Shown here one piece after another: positions 45,751 through 54,063 of a stretch of 64,000 bases of DNA. The DNA is taken from contig NZ_CP047897.1 of the NCBI RefSeq assembly GCF_009913235.1, forward strand, positions 4,029,001 to 4,093,000. The letters are read 5' to 3'. Under the pieces are notes generated by a model. It saw only the letters and a list, made by a program, of their open reading frames with translations. It was not told where the DNA came from and searched no databases. Made by a program: the position numbers and the translations under genes. Source of the DNA: Nibribacter ruber. GTDB lineage: Bacteria; Bacteroidota; Bacteroidia; Cytophagales; Hymenobacteraceae. Position 1 is the first letter of the stretch; each line of letters starts with the position of its first letter.

Positions 45751-47053
45751 GATTTGGTTGATTTTTCAGCGCGAGTACCTGGTGCGGGTAAGAAAGAAAA
45801 GCTTCATTGTCATGACCATCCTAGGGCCTCTGCTCATGGCCATGGTGATGGTGATACCCATTTGGCTGGCAACCATGTCAGATGACGCCAAAGTGATTCA
45901 GGTGCTGGATGAGAGCGGCATTCTGGCAAGTAAGTTAAAGTCTACCGAGGAGATTAAGTTTGTCACCGTGGGCGGCCCAGTGCAGAAAGCCAAAGACGAG
46001 TACCTGAAAACCGAGGACGCGGCCTTGCTGTATATTCCGCAACTGAACTTAGACAAGCCGCAGGGTATTCAGCTGTTCTCGCAGAAAAGCGCCAGCATTT
46101 CTCTGGCCTCTAAACTGGAGCGCCAAGTACAAAAAGAGGTGGAGGCCATCAAATTCTCTAAGTCGGGCATTGACCAGAAAGTGCTGGACCAGATTAAGAC
46201 CGATGTCAACATCAGCACCATTAACCTAAGCGCCGAGGGTGAGAAAAGCAGTAACGTGGGCGTGAACTCGGGGGCAGGCTTCTTTGGGGCGTTCCTGATT
46301 TACCTGTTTATCTTCATCTACGGCGCCCAGATTATGCGCGGCGTCATTGAGGAGAAAACCAGCCGAATTTTGGAGGTAATGGTGTCCTCAGTGAAGCCTT
46401 TCCAATTGATGGCCGGTAAGATTATGGGCATTGCGGCCGTGGGGCTCACGCAGTTCCTGCTCTGGATTATCCTGACTACTACCATCACCTCGGTGGTGTC
46501 CTCGCAGTTTGAGCTGGACCGTTTCTCGCAGGCTAACATTGGGCAGACCATGCAACAGATGGAAACCGAGAAGGACGCGACTCAAGCGCAGGAGGTGTCT
46601 GAAGTTTTGGGTGCCCTGGACAACCTCAACGTGCCCTTGCTGGTAGGGTGCTTCCTGTTCTACTTTTTAGGTGGCTATTTGCTGTATGGTGCCTTGTTCG
46701 GGGCGGTGGGCGCGGCCGTAGACTCAGAAACCGACAGTCAGCAGTTCATGCTTCCCATCACCATCCCGCTCATTTTATCCTTTATAGTGGCCCAGACCAT
46801 CATCATCAAAAACCCGAACGGCGCCGTGGCTTTCTGGATGTCCATGATACCTTTCACTTCCCCGGTGGTCATGATGTTGCGCCTTCCGTTTGGCGTACCG
46901 GGCTGGGAACTGGCCTTGTCTATGCTGTTGCTCATCTTCGGGTTTATTGGAACCACCTGGGTAGCCGCCCGCATTTACCGCGTAGGTATTTTGATGTACG
47001 GCAAAAAAGTCAACTATAGAGAACTCTCTAAGTGGCTGTTCTATAAGGGGTAA
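45743..47053 (+). CDS. ABC-2 type transporter permease (NatB-like)
   Basis: 436 residues. One N-terminal transmembrane helix (about residues 22-42), a large extracytoplasmic domain to about residue 175, then five to six helices. The motif FGAFLIYLFIFIYGAQIMRGVIEEK and SRILEVMVSSVKPFQLMAGK is typical of the NatB/YhaP ABC-2 permease class. It forms an exporter with the preceding ATPase; the substrate is unknown (Na+ or small-molecule efflux in relatives). Confidence 0.88.
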   Translation: MGKIWLIFQREYLVRVRKKSFIVMTILGPLLMAMVMVIPIWLATMSDDAKVIQVLDESGILASKLKSTEEIKFVTVGGPVQKAKDEYLKTEDAALLYIPQLNLDKPQGIQLFSQKSASISLASKLERQVQKEVEAIKFSKSGIDQKVLDQIKTDVNISTINLSAEGEKSSNVGVNSGAGFFGAFLIYLFIFIYGAQIMRGVIEEKTSRILEVMVSSVKPFQLMAGKIMGIAAVGLTQFLLWIILTTTITSVVSSQFELDRFSQANIGQTMQQMETEKDATQAQEVSEVLGALDNLNVPLLVGCFLFYFLGGYLLYGALFGAVGAAVDSETDSQQFMLPITIPLILSFIVAQTIIIKNPNGAVAFWMSMIPFTSPVVMMLRLPFGVPGWELALSMLLLIFGFIGTTWVAARIYRVGILMYGKKVNYRELSKWLFYKG

Positions 47054-47100
47054 TTTTTGCGAGTAATGATTAACGATGCTAGTTTAAACGCATTTGGATT

Positions 47101-47547
47101 ATGGAAGAATTCTCAATCAAAGGCGAGAACGGCAATTACTTGAAAATCACATTTCAAGAGATATTTGGGTTCCCAGAAAAAACTTGCCATTGGGGCGGAT
47201 ATGAATTAAGAGCCACTCTTGAAATTAAATCAGGTGATTTTACTGCAAAATCAAGTCTTTATACATCAACTGGTGAAATCTACGAGTTTTATACGATGCT
47301 TAGAGACTGCAATGAAAGGCTTTCAGGTTTAGCTAGTTTGGAGAACTTTGAAGGAGAACTGAAGCTGTCCATTCAATTTACGAATCTAGGGCAAGTTAAT
47401 GTCTCAGGAAGCCTTTCTAAGGTGGATGCACTGCACAATGAATTGAATTTTGAATTGAATTCCGACCAATCCTACATTACTGGAACTATCGATGAGCTTA
47501 AAAAGATTGTTGCCAAGTATGGAGGTATGAGTGGGCTTAAGAGTTAG
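47101..47547 (+). CDS. WapI-family immunity-like protein
   Basis: 148 residues, soluble. The pattern FSIKGENGNYLKI, GFPEKTCHWGGYELRATLEI, YEFYTMLRDCNERLSGLASLENFEG and ELNSDQSYITGTIDELKKIV fits the WapI-type immunity proteins that protect against polymorphic toxins. Family recall is from pattern, not search. It is AT-richer than its neighbours, and no toxin gene lies next to it, so it is an orphan immunity gene and possibly acquired. Confidence 0.65.
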   Translation: MEEFSIKGENGNYLKITFQEIFGFPEKTCHWGGYELRATLEIKSGDFTAKSSLYTSTGEIYEFYTMLRDCNERLSGLASLENFEGELKLSIQFTNLGQVNVSGSLSKVDALHNELNFELNSDQSYITGTIDELKKIVAKYGGMSGLKS

Positions 47548-47586
47548 TCTAAACTGATTTTAGTATAAAATTCTATTGGTTTTCAT

Positions 47587-47636
47587 TAGTGTCATTTTTG
47601 TCTTGTTTTCATGAAATCAGGCCAAAAACGACACTA
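47587..47636. repeat. Family R palindrome, copy 13 with locus-specific outer arms
   Basis: The core (ATTTTTGTCTTGTTTTC ... GAAATCAGGCCAAAAAC) is extended by TAGTGTC / GACACTA, which pair perfectly and occur only at this copy. It lies between the WapI-like gene and chaN. Confidence 0.88.
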
Positions 47637-47687
47637 TTAAAATTCCTCTTCCTGCATTTGAAATAAGCATTTGTTTTCAGATTGACT

Positions 47688-48560
47688 ATGAAAAAACTGC
47701 TGTCACTATTAATGGCCACTTTGTTTCTAATGTCTTTTAAGACAGACAAGCCGGCCTATAGATTATTCACTGGTAAAGGTAAGGCGGTGACGTATCAGAA
47801 GATGCTGAAGGAGCTGGCTAAGGCAGACGTGGTCTTCTTCGGGGAACAACACAATGACCCCATTGCCCACTGGCTACAACTGGAACTAGCCCAAGACCTG
47901 CACTTACTTCATAAAGGCAACTTGGTCATAGGCGCCGAAATGTGGGAAACTGACACCCAATCCGCGGTAGATTCCTTTTTGCTGGACCAACTGGATGAAC
48001 CTGTCTTTGTAGAGAGAAGTCGCGCCTGGCCCAACTTCGCCACCGACTATAAACCTATTCTTGCCTTCGCGAAGGAGCATCAAATCAAAGTGATTGCCAC
48101 CAATGCCCCTCGCAGGTTAGCCCGAATGGTAGCCAGAGAAGGACTGAAAGGCTTGGATGCTCAACCACAGACAGAGAAACAGTGGTTGGCGTTGTTGCCG
48201 CTCACGGTAGACATGGAATTGCCAAGCTACAAGAAAATGCGCGGCATGTTTGGCGATGCGCACGGTGCCTCTGCCTCGGCTAGCCAGATTATTGAAGCCC
48301 AAGCCCTGAAAGACGCGACTATGGCCCAGTCCATTCACCAGAACATCAAGCAAGGCCAGCGCTTTCTGCACCTCAATGGCTCGTATCACTCAGACCACCA
48401 CGAGGGCATTCTCTGGTATTTGAAACGACTTCGGCCGGAGTTAAAGGTGATGACCATTTCCACTGTATCGCAAGGACAGTTGGATAAGCTGGAGAAAGAA
48501 CATCTATCCAGAGCTGACATTGTTTTAGCTGTGCCAGCTACTATGACGAAAACCTATTAA
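47688..48560 (+). CDS. ChaN family protein (haem-binding/iron-uptake type)
   Basis: 290 residues from ATG 47688 (MKKLLSLLMATLFLMSFKT); a TTG six bases earlier also opens the frame. Signal peptide, then the ChaN/EreA-like fold with VVFFGEQHNDPIAHWLQ, VIGAEMWETD and the C-terminal RFLHLNGSYHSDHHEGI (conserved His). ChaN of Campylobacter binds haem at the outer membrane; no lipobox Cys is present here, so it is probably periplasmic. It stands alone between repeats. Confidence 0.82.
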   Translation: MKKLLSLLMATLFLMSFKTDKPAYRLFTGKGKAVTYQKMLKELAKADVVFFGEQHNDPIAHWLQLELAQDLHLLHKGNLVIGAEMWETDTQSAVDSFLLDQLDEPVFVERSRAWPNFATDYKPILAFAKEHQIKVIATNAPRRLARMVAREGLKGLDAQPQTEKQWLALLPLTVDMELPSYKKMRGMFGDAHGASASASQIIEAQALKDATMAQSIHQNIKQGQRFLHLNGSYHSDHHEGILWYLKRLRPELKVMTISTVSQGQLDKLEKEHLSRADIVLAVPATMTKTY

Positions 48561-48630
48561 GGTGCTAATGATTTAATGAGCTGATGTGCTAATTTTTTGA
48601 TTTGAAAATGTGAAAACGAAGTCAAGTTGT

Positions 48631-48668
48631 CGTTTTTAGCCTGTTTTCTGGAAATCAGGATAAAAATG
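48631..48668. repeat. Family R palindrome, copy 14
   Basis: CGTTTTTAGCCTGTTTTCTGG then AAATCAGGATAAAAATG. It lies 18 bases left of the second family B element. Confidence 0.85.
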
Positions 48669-48685
48669 ATTTTAAAAAAGTGATT

Positions 48686-48810
48686 CACTCGCTCGCGTCC
48701 CGCGAGTGTGAGCTACGAATGGCGTCCCGGCGCTTGTATAGCTGTTCTGATAATTTAAAGAAACAGCCAGAGGCTGATTGTTCCCCACACTCGCGGGACG
48801 CGAGCGAGTG
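48686..48810. repeat. Second repeat family (B), copy 2: perfect 25-bp inverted arms
   Basis: CACTCGCTCGCGTCCCGCG.. (48686-48710) and its exact complement (48786-48810) enclose 75 bases. Each arm folds alone (CTCGCG-TCC-CGCGAG). Inside are GGCGTCCCGGC and CAGCC-AGA-GGCTG. The layout equals the element at 44511-44628, but the loop triplets and stems differ in a coordinated way (GCCTCTGGC there, GCGTCCCGC here). Confidence 0.88.
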
Positions 48811-48817
48811 CTTAAAG

Positions 48818-48862
48818 TTTTTGTTTTTGGCCTGATTCCCAGAAAACAGCCCAAAAACAAAA
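48818..48862. repeat. Family R palindrome, copy 15
   Basis: TTTTTGTTTTTGGCCTGATTC ... GAAAACAGCCCAAAAACAAAA, seven bases after the family B element. The two family R copies on each side of B give an R-B-R composite. Confidence 0.88.
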
Positions 48863-48887
48863 GGCCTGCTCTTAAAGCAGGCCTTTT
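48859..48887. terminator. Bidirectional terminator at the 3' end of the IscA-type gene
   Basis: AAAAGGCCTGCT-CTTAA-AGCAGGCCTTTT, a strong stem with A and T runs on both sides. It lies 21 bases after the leftward IscA-type gene and may overlap the right arm of the preceding repeat. Confidence 0.82.
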
Positions 48888-48907
48888 GGCTATAAAAGAA
48901 AGGAGTG

Positions 48908-49258
48908 TTATGCAGAGAAAGAGCTTCCGCAACCGCAGGTGCTTTTGGCTTGGGGGTTGTTGAAGACAAATCCGCGGGCGTTCAAGCCGTCCTGGAAGTC
49001 TACCTCCATGCCCAGCACATACATAGCGTGCTTCTTGTCCATAATCAACTGAACACCGTCCAGCTGGAAAATCTCATCGGCGTCTTTGGGCTTGTCAAAA
49101 CCCAGCAAGTACGACATGCCTGAGCAACCGCCGCCTTGTACCCCAATCCGAAGGCCGTATTCGGCCGGAACGTTCTTATCTTTCAAAATCACTTTCACCT
49201 CTGCCAGTGCGCGTTCGGTGAGTGAAATAGGAGCTGTTTTTACAGTTGTGCTTTCCAT
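48908..49258 (-). CDS. HesB/IscA-family iron-sulfur cluster carrier
   Basis: 116 residues from the Met at 49258. An upstream Met at 49282 is rejected because it overlaps the TACCTTTG -7 box. The three ligand Cys of A-type carriers are present: Cys45 (GGGCSGMSY) and Cys108/Cys110 (TCGCGSSF). It delivers Fe-S clusters to apo-proteins (IscA/SufA/ErpA role; exact subtype not resolved). It is monocistronic, divergent from the 178-residue membrane-anchored protein. Confidence 0.92.
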   Translation of the reverse strand: MESTTVKTAPISLTERALAEVKVILKDKNVPAEYGLRIGVQGGGCSGMSYLLGFDKPKDADEIFQLDGVQLIMDKKHAMYVLGMEVDFQDGLNARGFVFNNPQAKSTCGCGSSFSA

Positions 49259-49279
49259 AGTAAATTGGCTTATGCGTGG

Positions 49280-49287
49280 CAAAGGTA
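49280..49287 (-). promoter_or_regulatory. -7 box of the IscA-type gene
   Basis: TACCTTTG on the minus strand, exact TAnnTTTG consensus, 21 bases before the ATG at 49258. No good TTTG lies 19 bases further upstream. Confidence 0.45.
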
Positions 49288-49412
49288 CTAAAAACTAGGC
49301 TGTTTTTATAAATCAACGCTATACTATAAGTAACCTGAAAACCCGTAAAATGATTCAGTAAAACGTTCTTCGTTTTTTAACGATATTTACAACCTAAACC
49401 TTCGCCAAACCT

Positions 49413-49949
49413 ATGACCTTAGATACCTCCACCTTGCTGTTAATCCTCGCCCTAAGCCTCATTCCAGCCTTGTTAGTGGGCGGCGGCATGTACCTGCTCA
49501 CCCAGCGGTACATGGAGCGCGACTACCGCAAACGCCTTTTGGAGATTCGCCTGAAGAACAGCGACGTCATCCTGCCCATCAGACTGCAGGCCTATGAGCG
49601 CGTGATTCTGTTTTTAGAGCGCATCACGCCTAGCAACTTACTTATCAGAGTAAGCCCGTCGGGCATGACCGCCCCCGAATTTCAGGCCCAGTTGTCCCAA
49701 GAAATTAGAGCCGAATACACCCACAACCTGTCCCAGCAACTGTACATGAGCGAAGCGGCTTGGCAACAGGTGAAGAAGGCCAAGGAAGACGTGGTGACCA
49801 TGATTAACCAGAATTACCAGACCCTACCAGAAAACAGCCGCGGCACCGACCTAGCCAAACGCGTCTTGGAAAATGTCCTGCACAATGACATTGACCCCAC
49901 CGCCCAAGCCCTTCAGTTCCTGAAAAGAGAACTGCACGAGATTTTCTAA
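49413..49949 (+). CDS. Conserved membrane-anchored protein of unknown function (178 aa)
   Basis: 178 residues. One N-terminal transmembrane helix (residues 8-28, LLLILALSLIPALLVGGGMYLL) then a helical, charged cytoplasmic domain with LPIRLQAYERVILFLERITPSNLL and TDLAKRVLENVLHNDIDPTAQALQFLKRELHEIF. I know similar sequences as conserved Bacteroidota proteins without assigned function. It is followed 17 bases later by a lipoprotein gene. Confidence 0.72.
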   Translation: MTLDTSTLLLILALSLIPALLVGGGMYLLTQRYMERDYRKRLLEIRLKNSDVILPIRLQAYERVILFLERITPSNLLIRVSPSGMTAPEFQAQLSQEIRAEYTHNLSQQLYMSEAAWQQVKKAKEDVVTMINQNYQTLPENSRGTDLAKRVLENVLHNDIDPTAQALQFLKRELHEIF

Positions 49950-49966
49950 TTCTCGGGCTCCCCCAG

Positions 49967-50857
49967 ATGAAAAAGAACTATTGGCTTATGGCCGCGCTGC
50001 TTTTTTTAGCCTCTGCCTGTGAGTCTCATAAAAAGACAGAAAGTGTACCCGTTCTCGCAGTGGCGCAACATGAGGCACATATGACAGAGACTTCGCATGA
50101 AGTAGATTTATTGAAGTTGTTCTCTCCTTACATCAAAGGTGTCTGGGTAAAGGCAGATTATATAGCAGAAGTAAGAAAGACGAAATCACCATTAGCGGCA
50201 TTTGCTAAGGTGGGAGAGATAAGCACCGTGCTTATTGACCCGAGTAAAGCAGTAGGCGATAGCTTAGAGGTGGGCTTCAGTCTTGGTAATCATGAAGGCG
50301 GCAGTTTCCAACTTCTTTTTAGGCCCGGAAGCCGCCAGAAATTTCTTCAAACCAACTATCCTGATTATGAGCATACTGGCCAGGCCAAGGAATTAGGGTT
50401 TCAGGTGGTTGGGAAGGATACTTTCCTGCTTATTGAAACCCTTAATAAGAATAAAGAACTGCTTAGGTCAGATAAGTATGTGAAAGCTTTTACTAGTCAA
50501 AGTGAAGAAGATGATGCATCCAGTGGACTTGACTACTTGGTTCGGAAAAATCTTATAGCAGGTACCTATGGTTACAGAGATATAAAGGGCAAAAGCATGA
50601 AAGTTGATTTTACCTCATCAGGCGGAGTAAAAGGCTTTCCCGGCTTTAAAAGTTATACCGTGATTACTGACTTTGCAGTGGCCATTGAAAACAACCTAGA
50701 TGTCCTCATTTTCAATTACGATGAAGAGAATCAAAAGAGCTTTGCCTACACCATTAAAGCTGACACTTTACATCTGTTTGATTATTATCTTGGAAAAGAC
50801 AGCCTGCATCTAGTAGAAGGAGCCTTAAAATACAAGCTTATCAGAATTGCTAAGTGA
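49967..50857 (+). CDS. Putative lipoprotein of unknown function (296 aa)
   Basis: 296 residues. The N-terminus MKKNYWLMAALLFLASACES has a lipobox (LASAC) at residue 18, so it is a predicted lipoprotein. No domain is recognised; the rest is mixed alpha/beta with many Lys/Glu. It is probably co-transcribed with the upstream membrane-anchored protein (17-base gap) and converges on the methyltransferase gene with nine bases between the stops. Confidence 0.72.
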   Translation: MKKNYWLMAALLFLASACESHKKTESVPVLAVAQHEAHMTETSHEVDLLKLFSPYIKGVWVKADYIAEVRKTKSPLAAFAKVGEISTVLIDPSKAVGDSLEVGFSLGNHEGGSFQLLFRPGSRQKFLQTNYPDYEHTGQAKELGFQVVGKDTFLLIETLNKNKELLRSDKYVKAFTSQSEEDDASSGLDYLVRKNLIAGTYGYRDIKGKSMKVDFTSSGGVKGFPGFKSYTVITDFAVAIENNLDVLIFNYDEENQKSFAYTIKADTLHLFDYYLGKDSLHLVEGALKYKLIRIAK

Positions 50858-50866
50858 TTCAACTGT

Positions 50867-51673
50867 TTACAAGTCCTTCATCATTTTCAAGGAGTACATC
50901 ATAGGCAGTTTCTCGTCCATGCCTTTAATACGCCAATAGCCGTCATTGCCTTGCTCCATGTTGGCGAAGCAGTTGTAATAGGAGTAAGGCAGTTCTTTAA
51001 ACTCCACCAATTGCAGCCTCTGTTGAAGTAGAGCGGTCATTACTTCACTTAAGGCGTGGTTCCAGGAATATTCGGTGTACTGGATAGGCGCGTCCCTGTC
51101 GGTGTAAGTACCGGTAGACTCTTCAATAATGGGGCCGCCGGTGTTAAAGTAGGGGTATTGAATGTGGCTGAAGTTATTGTCAAACATCCAAATGGCCGGA
51201 TGAAATTCTGCTATGAAAAACGTCCCGCCGGGCTTCAGGAAATGATTAACCACTTCTGCCCACTTGTCTAAATTTGGAAGCCAGCCAATGGTGCCGTAAG
51301 AGGTGAACACGATGTCATACTCGCCTTGCAGGTGTTGCGGCAGGTCATATACGTTACAGCAGACAAACTCGGCATCTAAGCCAAGTTCTTGGTTTAACTG
51401 CTCCGCCAATTCAATCGCCGCATCTGACAAATCTACCCCCGTAGCCTTCGCGCCCAACCTGGCCCAAGAAAGGGTGTCTTGCCCGAAATGGCATTGCAAA
51501 TGCAGAAGTTTCTTGCCGGTTACATCGCCCAAAGCCTCTAGCTCCAGCGCATTCAGACTGCTCTTACCCTGCTTAAAAGCTTCCAAATCATAGAATGCAG
51601 AGTCTTTGTGGACACCCGTTCTCAGGTTCCAGGCGTGTTTGTTCTGGGTGATGTAGTCTGGTTGGGTTTCCAT
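50867..51673 (-). CDS. Class I SAM-dependent methyltransferase
   Basis: 268 residues. SAM motif I is KLLHLQCHFGQDTLSWARLG with acidic residue TGVDLSDAAIELAE after it; motifs DIVFTSYGTIGWLPNL and FLKPGGTFFIAEFHP follow. Small-molecule or cofactor methyltransferase of unknown substrate. A family R copy begins three bases upstream of its start codon. Confidence 0.85.
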   Translation of the reverse strand: METQPDYITQNKHAWNLRTGVHKDSAFYDLEAFKQGKSSLNALELEALGDVTGKKLLHLQCHFGQDTLSWARLGAKATGVDLSDAAIELAEQLNQELGLDAEFVCCNVYDLPQHLQGEYDIVFTSYGTIGWLPNLDKWAEVVNHFLKPGGTFFIAEFHPAIWMFDNNFSHIQYPYFNTGGPIIEESTGTYTDRDAPIQYTEYSWNHALSEVMTALLQQRLQLVEFKELPYSYYNCFANMEQGNDGYWRIKGMDEKLPMMYSLKMMKDL

Positions 51674-51675
51674 GG

Positions 51676-51713
51676 CGTTTTTGGCTTATTTTGGTGAAAA
51701 TAGACAAAAAACG
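51676..51713. repeat. Family R palindrome, copy 16, at the methyltransferase start
   Basis: CGTTTTTGGCTTATTTTGG then TGAAAATAGACAAAAAACG. It must be in the promoter or 5' leader of the leftward methyltransferase gene, not after a gene. Confidence 0.85.
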
Positions 51714-51737
51714 GAAAATGAAGATGCTTCTCACAAT

Positions 51738-51974
51738 TGTCATCCTGAAAGGACTTAGTGGGCGAATGAGATGATCGTTTGAACAAGTGCCATTACAATT
51801 AAACACAGATTTCCCTTTGTAGAGACAACGGCACTGCCTTGTCTCCCGCGTATTCCTATCTTTTCATTCATTCACCTTCTAGCATAAACACCCCTCTGCG
51901 CTCCCCTCAAGGGGAGAATCTGCGCTTATGCTTGGGCCTATCTAGTTCGCTACCAAGGTCCTTTCAGGATGACA
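51738..51974. repeat. Third inverted-repeat family (C) in the gap before dinB
   Basis: Perfect 17-bp arms TGTCATCCTGAAAGGAC (51738-51754) and its complement (51958-51974). Between them is a second inverted pair AGCATAA / TTATGCT around CTCCCCTCAAGGGGAG (about 51882-51932). The whole 400-base gap between the methyltransferase and dinB genes is repeats plus AT-rich sequence; no ORF is seen. The remaining 100 bases to 52073 hold nothing I can name. Confidence 0.8.
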
Positions 51975-52073
51975 GAGAAGGAAAGGTTCTAGGATTAATT
52001 GACTATGATTAGAATGGGTCATTCATGATTTTAAAAAGTCTAATATCTAAATACTAGCTTCTAACATCTATTC

Positions 52074-53135
52074 TCAAAAAGGAAAAGACAGCTGGCCGCT
52101 TTGCTGTTGGCCGTAGCTCAGGTTAGATACCGTGATTCCCAGAAGTCGAATGGGTTTGGCCGGAAAGGCAGGGGAGTGTAACAGTTCGGCGGCGATGTCT
52201 AAGATCACGTCTTCGGTGCGGACGTTGGAGAAGAAGGTCTTACTGCGGGTGTTCAAAGTAAAGTCTTGGTACTTGAGTTTGAGCGTGACGGTTTTGCCAG
52301 AGGCTTCCAGGCGGTGCAGGTCATAGGCCACTTCCTCGGCAATACGTCTAAGTTCAGGGAGCATCTCTTCCTCGGTTTCCAAATCCTGGCCAAAGGTGCG
52401 TTCAGAGCCAATGCTTTTCCGAATGCGGTTGGGCTCTACCAGACGGTCATCCTGGGCGCGGGCAATCTGATAAAAGTAGGAGCCTGATTTACCGAAGTGC
52501 CTCCGCAAATCGGCCTCAGATCTTGCCTTTAAGTCGGCTCCGGTATGAATACCCAATTGTTTCATTTTGGCCGCGGTCACATCGCCAATGCCGTAAAATT
52601 TCTCAATGGGCAGGGCTTCTACAAAGGCCTCGGCCTCATCTGGCATGATGACCGTGATGCCGTCTGGTTTGTTGGTGCCAGAGGCTACCTTGGCCAGAAA
52701 CTTATTAAACGACACGCCCGCCGAAGCCGTCAGTCTGGTCTCCTGCTGAATCTCCTGCTTAATGCGCAAGGCAATGTACATGGCAGACTTCAGCCCGAAT
52801 TTATTCTCGGTCACATCCAGATAGGCCTCGTCCAGAGAAAGCGGTTCTACCAAATCTGTGTAGCGCAGAAAAATCTCGCGTATCTGCCTAGAGACTTGCT
52901 GGTACACCTCAAACCGCGTGGGCACCATGATCAAGGTAGGACACTTTCTAAAGGCAATGGAACTGGGCATGGCAGAATATACCCCAAACTGCCGTGCCTC
53001 ATAACTGGCCGCCGCCACCACACCCCGGGCCTTAGTGCCGCCTACTGCCACCGGCTTTCCGCGCAGCGCTGGGTTGTCCCGTTGCTCTACAGAGGCATAG
53101 AAAGCGTCCATGTCTATATGGATGATTTTGCGCAC
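52074..53135 (-). CDS. dinB: DNA polymerase IV
   Basis: 353 residues. Y-family translesion polymerase: IIHIDMDAFYASVEQRDNP at the N-terminus (catalytic Asp), LSLDEAYLDVT (second Asp/Glu pair), helix-hairpin-helix TAAKMKQLGIHTGADLKARS and the little-finger domain from about residue 235. The C-terminus is PF-rich (GQLSFPF), which resembles a beta-clamp-binding motif (QLSFPF). It acts in SOS or stress mutagenesis. Confidence 0.95.
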   Translation of the reverse strand: MRKIIHIDMDAFYASVEQRDNPALRGKPVAVGGTKARGVVAAASYEARQFGVYSAMPSSIAFRKCPTLIMVPTRFEVYQQVSRQIREIFLRYTDLVEPLSLDEAYLDVTENKFGLKSAMYIALRIKQEIQQETRLTASAGVSFNKFLAKVASGTNKPDGITVIMPDEAEAFVEALPIEKFYGIGDVTAAKMKQLGIHTGADLKARSEADLRRHFGKSGSYFYQIARAQDDRLVEPNRIRKSIGSERTFGQDLETEEEMLPELRRIAEEVAYDLHRLEASGKTVTLKLKYQDFTLNTRSKTFFSNVRTEDVILDIAAELLHSPAFPAKPIRLLGITVSNLSYGQQQSGQLSFPF

Positions 53136-53310
53136 GCAGTCTTAATAATTGGGGTAAGGGAATACAGTGAGTAGCCAACCTGATCTGAAAATTTTCTTAT
53201 AGAAAAACAGATTATACCATATTTCCAGAACCAGACGTTATGCCACACGTACTTACTGCGAATTTAACTCACTTATTCTACACCGTCTGCGAAAGACTAC
53301 GTAATCCTGT

Positions 53311-53318
53311 TATTTTTG
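53311..53318 (+). promoter_or_regulatory. -7 box of the 185-residue lipoprotein gene
   Basis: TATTTTTG, exact TAnnTTTG consensus, 28 bases before the ATG at 53347; 19 bases upstream of it is TGCG, a poor -33 match. Confidence 0.4.
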
Positions 53319-53346
53319 CACCAGAACATTCTTAATCCCTTTCACT

Positions 53347-53904
53347 ATGAAGATCAAATCTTTACTTTCCTTGGTAGTTTGCGGCGTGGCCAGCCAGTTC
53401 ATGATTGGCTGTAGCTCAGGCCAGTATTTTGACTATACGGTTGCCTCTAAGCCTGCCTATACCAAAGTAGCCCCCCAAGAAAACCTGATCACGGTGGCTC
53501 AAACCGAAGAAACCAGCCAGCCAGCAACGGCTCCTGTTGCGCCGGTAGCGCCCGCGCTGGAGGCCAGTGCCGCCACCGCCACTAGAAGCGCATCGGTGGC
53601 CCGTACTGCTCCCCTGACCACTGCCGCCGTTGAAAGAGCCGCTGCCTCCAACACCACTGCCAATGCTTTGGCCAGTGAAATGGCCGCCGCTAAGAGCGCC
53701 AAAGAGGTGAAGGCCGTTGTCAAGAAAATGAAGCGCGAAGCCAAAGAGTCTAAAAGACGTCTGGCCCTGAATCAATACGTGAAAATTGGTTTGATCTTAT
53801 TGATTGCCGGTTTGCTGTTTAGTGCCGTAGTATCTGGTCCGGTGGGCGCCATTGTAGCCATTGTCGGCTTGGTGTTCATCTTGCTGGGTGTGCTGGAGAT
53901 GTAG
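53347..53904 (+). CDS. Lipoprotein with Ala/Thr-rich linker and two C-terminal membrane helices
   Basis: 185 residues. Lipobox FMIGC (Cys22). A low-complexity Ala/Thr/Pro linker (about residues 58-105), a Lys-rich helical segment (KSAKEVKAVVKKMKREAKESKRR), then two adjacent hydrophobic stretches (YVKIGLILLIAGLLFSAVVS and VGAIVAIVGLVFILLGVL). A similar layout occurs in Bacteroidota proteins of unknown function. If the lipid anchor and both helices are real, the linker spans the periplasm, or the Cys is not used. Confidence 0.65.
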   Translation: MKIKSLLSLVVCGVASQFMIGCSSGQYFDYTVASKPAYTKVAPQENLITVAQTEETSQPATAPVAPVAPALEASAATATRSASVARTAPLTTAAVERAAASNTTANALASEMAAAKSAKEVKAVVKKMKREAKESKRRLALNQYVKIGLILLIAGLLFSAVVSGPVGAIVAIVGLVFILLGVLEM

Positions 53905-53922
53905 ACCGTTTTCTCATTTGAT

Positions 53923-53966
53923 AAAAACAGAAAAGCCCCGCTCTTGAGCGGGGCTTTTCTGTTTTT
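53923..53966. terminator. Strong bidirectional terminator
   Basis: AAAAACAGAAAAGCCCCGCT / AGCGGGGCTTTTCTGTTTTT, a long near-perfect stem. Its right end merges into the next family R copy. Confidence 0.9.
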
Positions 53967-53997
53967 GGGCTGTTTTAGCCAAAATAGGCCAAAAAAG
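53959..53997. repeat. Family R palindrome, copy 17
   Basis: CTGTTTTTGGGCTGTTTTAGCC then AAAATAGGCCAAAAAAG. It is fused to the 3' side of the preceding terminator, so the T run of the terminator is the start of the repeat. Confidence 0.8.
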
Positions 53998-54063
53998 AAT
54001 GAACGGCAGAAGATAGAATTACAGAAACGTAGAGTCTGAAATCTTGCTGCTTGTCTCTAAAAA

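Noticed and set aside
44471-48862. Possible CRISPR array in the repeat-rich gaps
   Set aside because: The repeats are inverted and palindromic, not regularly spaced direct repeats, and no cas gene is near.
48672-48969. Minus-strand frames across the R-B-R composite
   Set aside because: They translate palindromic repeats and share the same peptide pieces that other R copies would give; not protein-like.
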